From Acidobacteriaceae bacterium (GTDB lineage Bacteria > Acidobacteriota > Terriglobia > Terriglobales > SbA1): a stretch of 5,632 nucleotides of DNA. The notes beneath the pieces were generated by a model, which had not been told where the DNA came from, made no database searches, and saw only the letters and a list, made by a program, of their open reading frames with translations. Positions 4,740 to 5,632 of the stretch are shown here, piece by piece (position 1 is the first letter of the stretch; each line of letters begins with the position of its first letter). The translations under genes and the position numbers were made by a program. The DNA is taken from contig PMHI01000676.1 of the NCBI GenBank assembly GCA_003156615.1, forward strand, positions 3,860 to 9,491. Reading direction: 5' to 3'.

Positions 4740-5632
4740 CGCCGCTTGCCAACACGGGAGGGCACCCCGTCCCACGCCGGCGTTGGATGATCGCCTGGTT
4801 GCTGGGATTCGGTGTGTTGGTGAACTATTTCGACCGCGTGAATCTTTCCGTCTCGCAAGAAGCGCTGCACAACTCATTCGGCATCTCTACCGTGACCTTC
4901 GGGTATTTGTTGAGCGCCTATAGCTGGACCTATGCGGCGCTTCAACTTCCTTCCGGCCTCTTGCTGGACCGTTTCGGAGTGAAGCTGATAGGACGCATCG
5001 GCACTCTCTTGTGGAGTGTGGCCTCCTTTGGGTCGTCGATTTCGACGGGACTGGCGGGCTTCCTGGCCGCGCGGCTTCTGCTCGGAGTGGGCGAGGCGCC
5101 CACGTTTCCAGCCAATGCGAAAGCGATCGGGTATTGGTTCCCCGCCGAACAGCGAAGTTTGGCCACGGCAGTCTTTGATTCCGCGGCGAAGCTGGCCCCT
5201 GCCCTTGGTATCCCGGCTCTTGGCTTGCTGCTGTTGCGCTTCGGATGGCGATGGAGTTTCGCATCCACCGGATTGATCAGTCTGCTCTATTTTGTTCTGT
5301 TTACCATCTTCTACCGGAATCCCAGCGAGGATCGATCGCTGTCCGCTGCGGAGCGGGACTTTATTCTCGAGGGCGGAGCCCAGCCCGAGGACCGAGTGAG
5401 GGCTGCGAAGGGTGCTCCGCTTGGATATTTGTTGCGCCGGCAAAAGGTTTGGGGTCTGGTGCTGGGCTTTGCCTCCTACAACTACACTTTCTACCTCTTG
5501 CTGACGTGGCTGCCTTCCTATCTCTCGTCGACGCATCACATCGATTTGCGGCATTCCATTTTCTACACCAGCGTGCCCTGGCTTTTTGCAACGGTGACGG
5601 ACATTGTCATGGGGGGCTGGCTGGTGGACAAA
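4736..5632 (+). CDS. MFS sugar-acid transporter (anion:cation symporter family, DgoT/ExuT-like), C-terminus cut
   Basis: This inner-membrane porter is expected to import a hexonate, hexuronate or similar organic anion with protons. The window holds 299 codons, roughly the first two thirds of a family protein of 400-450 residues. Seen: NYFDRVNLS (30-38), the ACS signature at the end of helix 1; GLLLDRFGVK (74-83), the loop 2-3 motif A; and RLLLGVGEAPTFPANAKAIGYWFP (113-136) in helix 4. D33, R34, R113 and E120 have the same spacing as D46, R47, R126 and E133 of E. coli DgoT as I recall it, residues tied to proton coupling and substrate. A hydrophilic central loop lies at about 198-226. Start choice is uncertain. 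GTG 4736 gives a basic tail (PRRRW) before helix 1 but has no well-spaced ribosome site; ATC 4721 is 6 nt after AGGAG; ATG 4787 would begin directly at helix 1. The gene is divergent from the isomerase. Confidence 0.92.
   Translation, partial: MTPLANTGGHPVPRRRWMIAWLLGFGVLVNYFDRVNLSVSQEALHNSFGISTVTFGYLLSAYSWTYAALQLPSGLLLDRFGVKLIGRIGTLLWSVASFGSSISTGLAGFLAARLLLGVGEAPTFPANAKAIGYWFPAEQRSLATAVFDSAAKLAPALGIPALGLLLLRFGWRWSFASTGLISLLYFVLFTIFYRNPSEDRSLSAAERDFILEGGAQPEDRVRAAKGAPLGYLLRRQKVWGLVLGFASYNYTFYLLLTWLPSYLSSTHHIDLRHSIFYTSVPWLFATVTDIVMGGWLVDK

Noticed and set aside
4874..5554. Minus-strand open frame of 226 codons opposite the MFS porter
   Set aside because: Highly polar, Arg/Gln-rich shadow. The plus strand reads a clear MFS protein with ACS motifs.

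Overview
The window looks like a carbohydrate-use island from a moderately GC-rich Gram-negative soil-type bacterium. The best guess is Acidobacteriota, with Verrucomicrobiota or Planctomycetota as alternatives. This rests on gene style only: a GH27 enzyme with a Sec-type signal, a twin-arginine-signal TIM-barrel isomerase, an SSS symporter of the type common in those phyla, and a DgoT/ExuT-like MFS porter. No marker gene is present, so the assignment is an inference.

There are four protein genes, each on the opposite strand to its neighbour. (1) Positions 1-1592, minus strand: a sodium:solute symporter (SSS/SLC5) whose C-terminus runs off the left edge. (2) Positions 1889-3271, plus strand: an exported GH27 glycosidase of alpha-galactosidase type, with both catalytic aspartates present but several sugar-contact positions changed. 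(3) Positions 3375-4325, minus strand: a sugar-phosphate isomerase/epimerase (hydroxypyruvate isomerase-like) TIM barrel with a Tat-like signal. (4) Positions 4736-5632, plus strand: an MFS anion:cation symporter family porter for sugar acids, cut by the right edge.

Two divergent control regions separate the pairs. Positions 1593-1888 hold good Shine-Dalgarno sites, one candidate promoter per direction and a 10-bp palindrome. Positions 4326-4735 are about 410 bp without a convincing ordinary gene, but they carry a perfect 14-bp palindrome, interleaved direct repeats, a 7-bp-stem hairpin and a 12-codon leader ORF whose stop overlaps the GTG start of the MFS gene. The 103-bp gap between the convergent genes 2 and 3 shows no clear terminator.

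As a working model, the exported GH27 enzyme releases a monosaccharide outside the cytoplasm, the SSS symporter brings in a sugar with sodium, the MFS porter brings in a sugar acid with protons, and the isomerase acts on a keto/aldo sugar or a derivative. The linkage of these four activities is inferred from proximity; they are not one operon. I saw no CRISPR array, transposase, tRNA, rRNA or integration site, and no clear new defence or mobile system.
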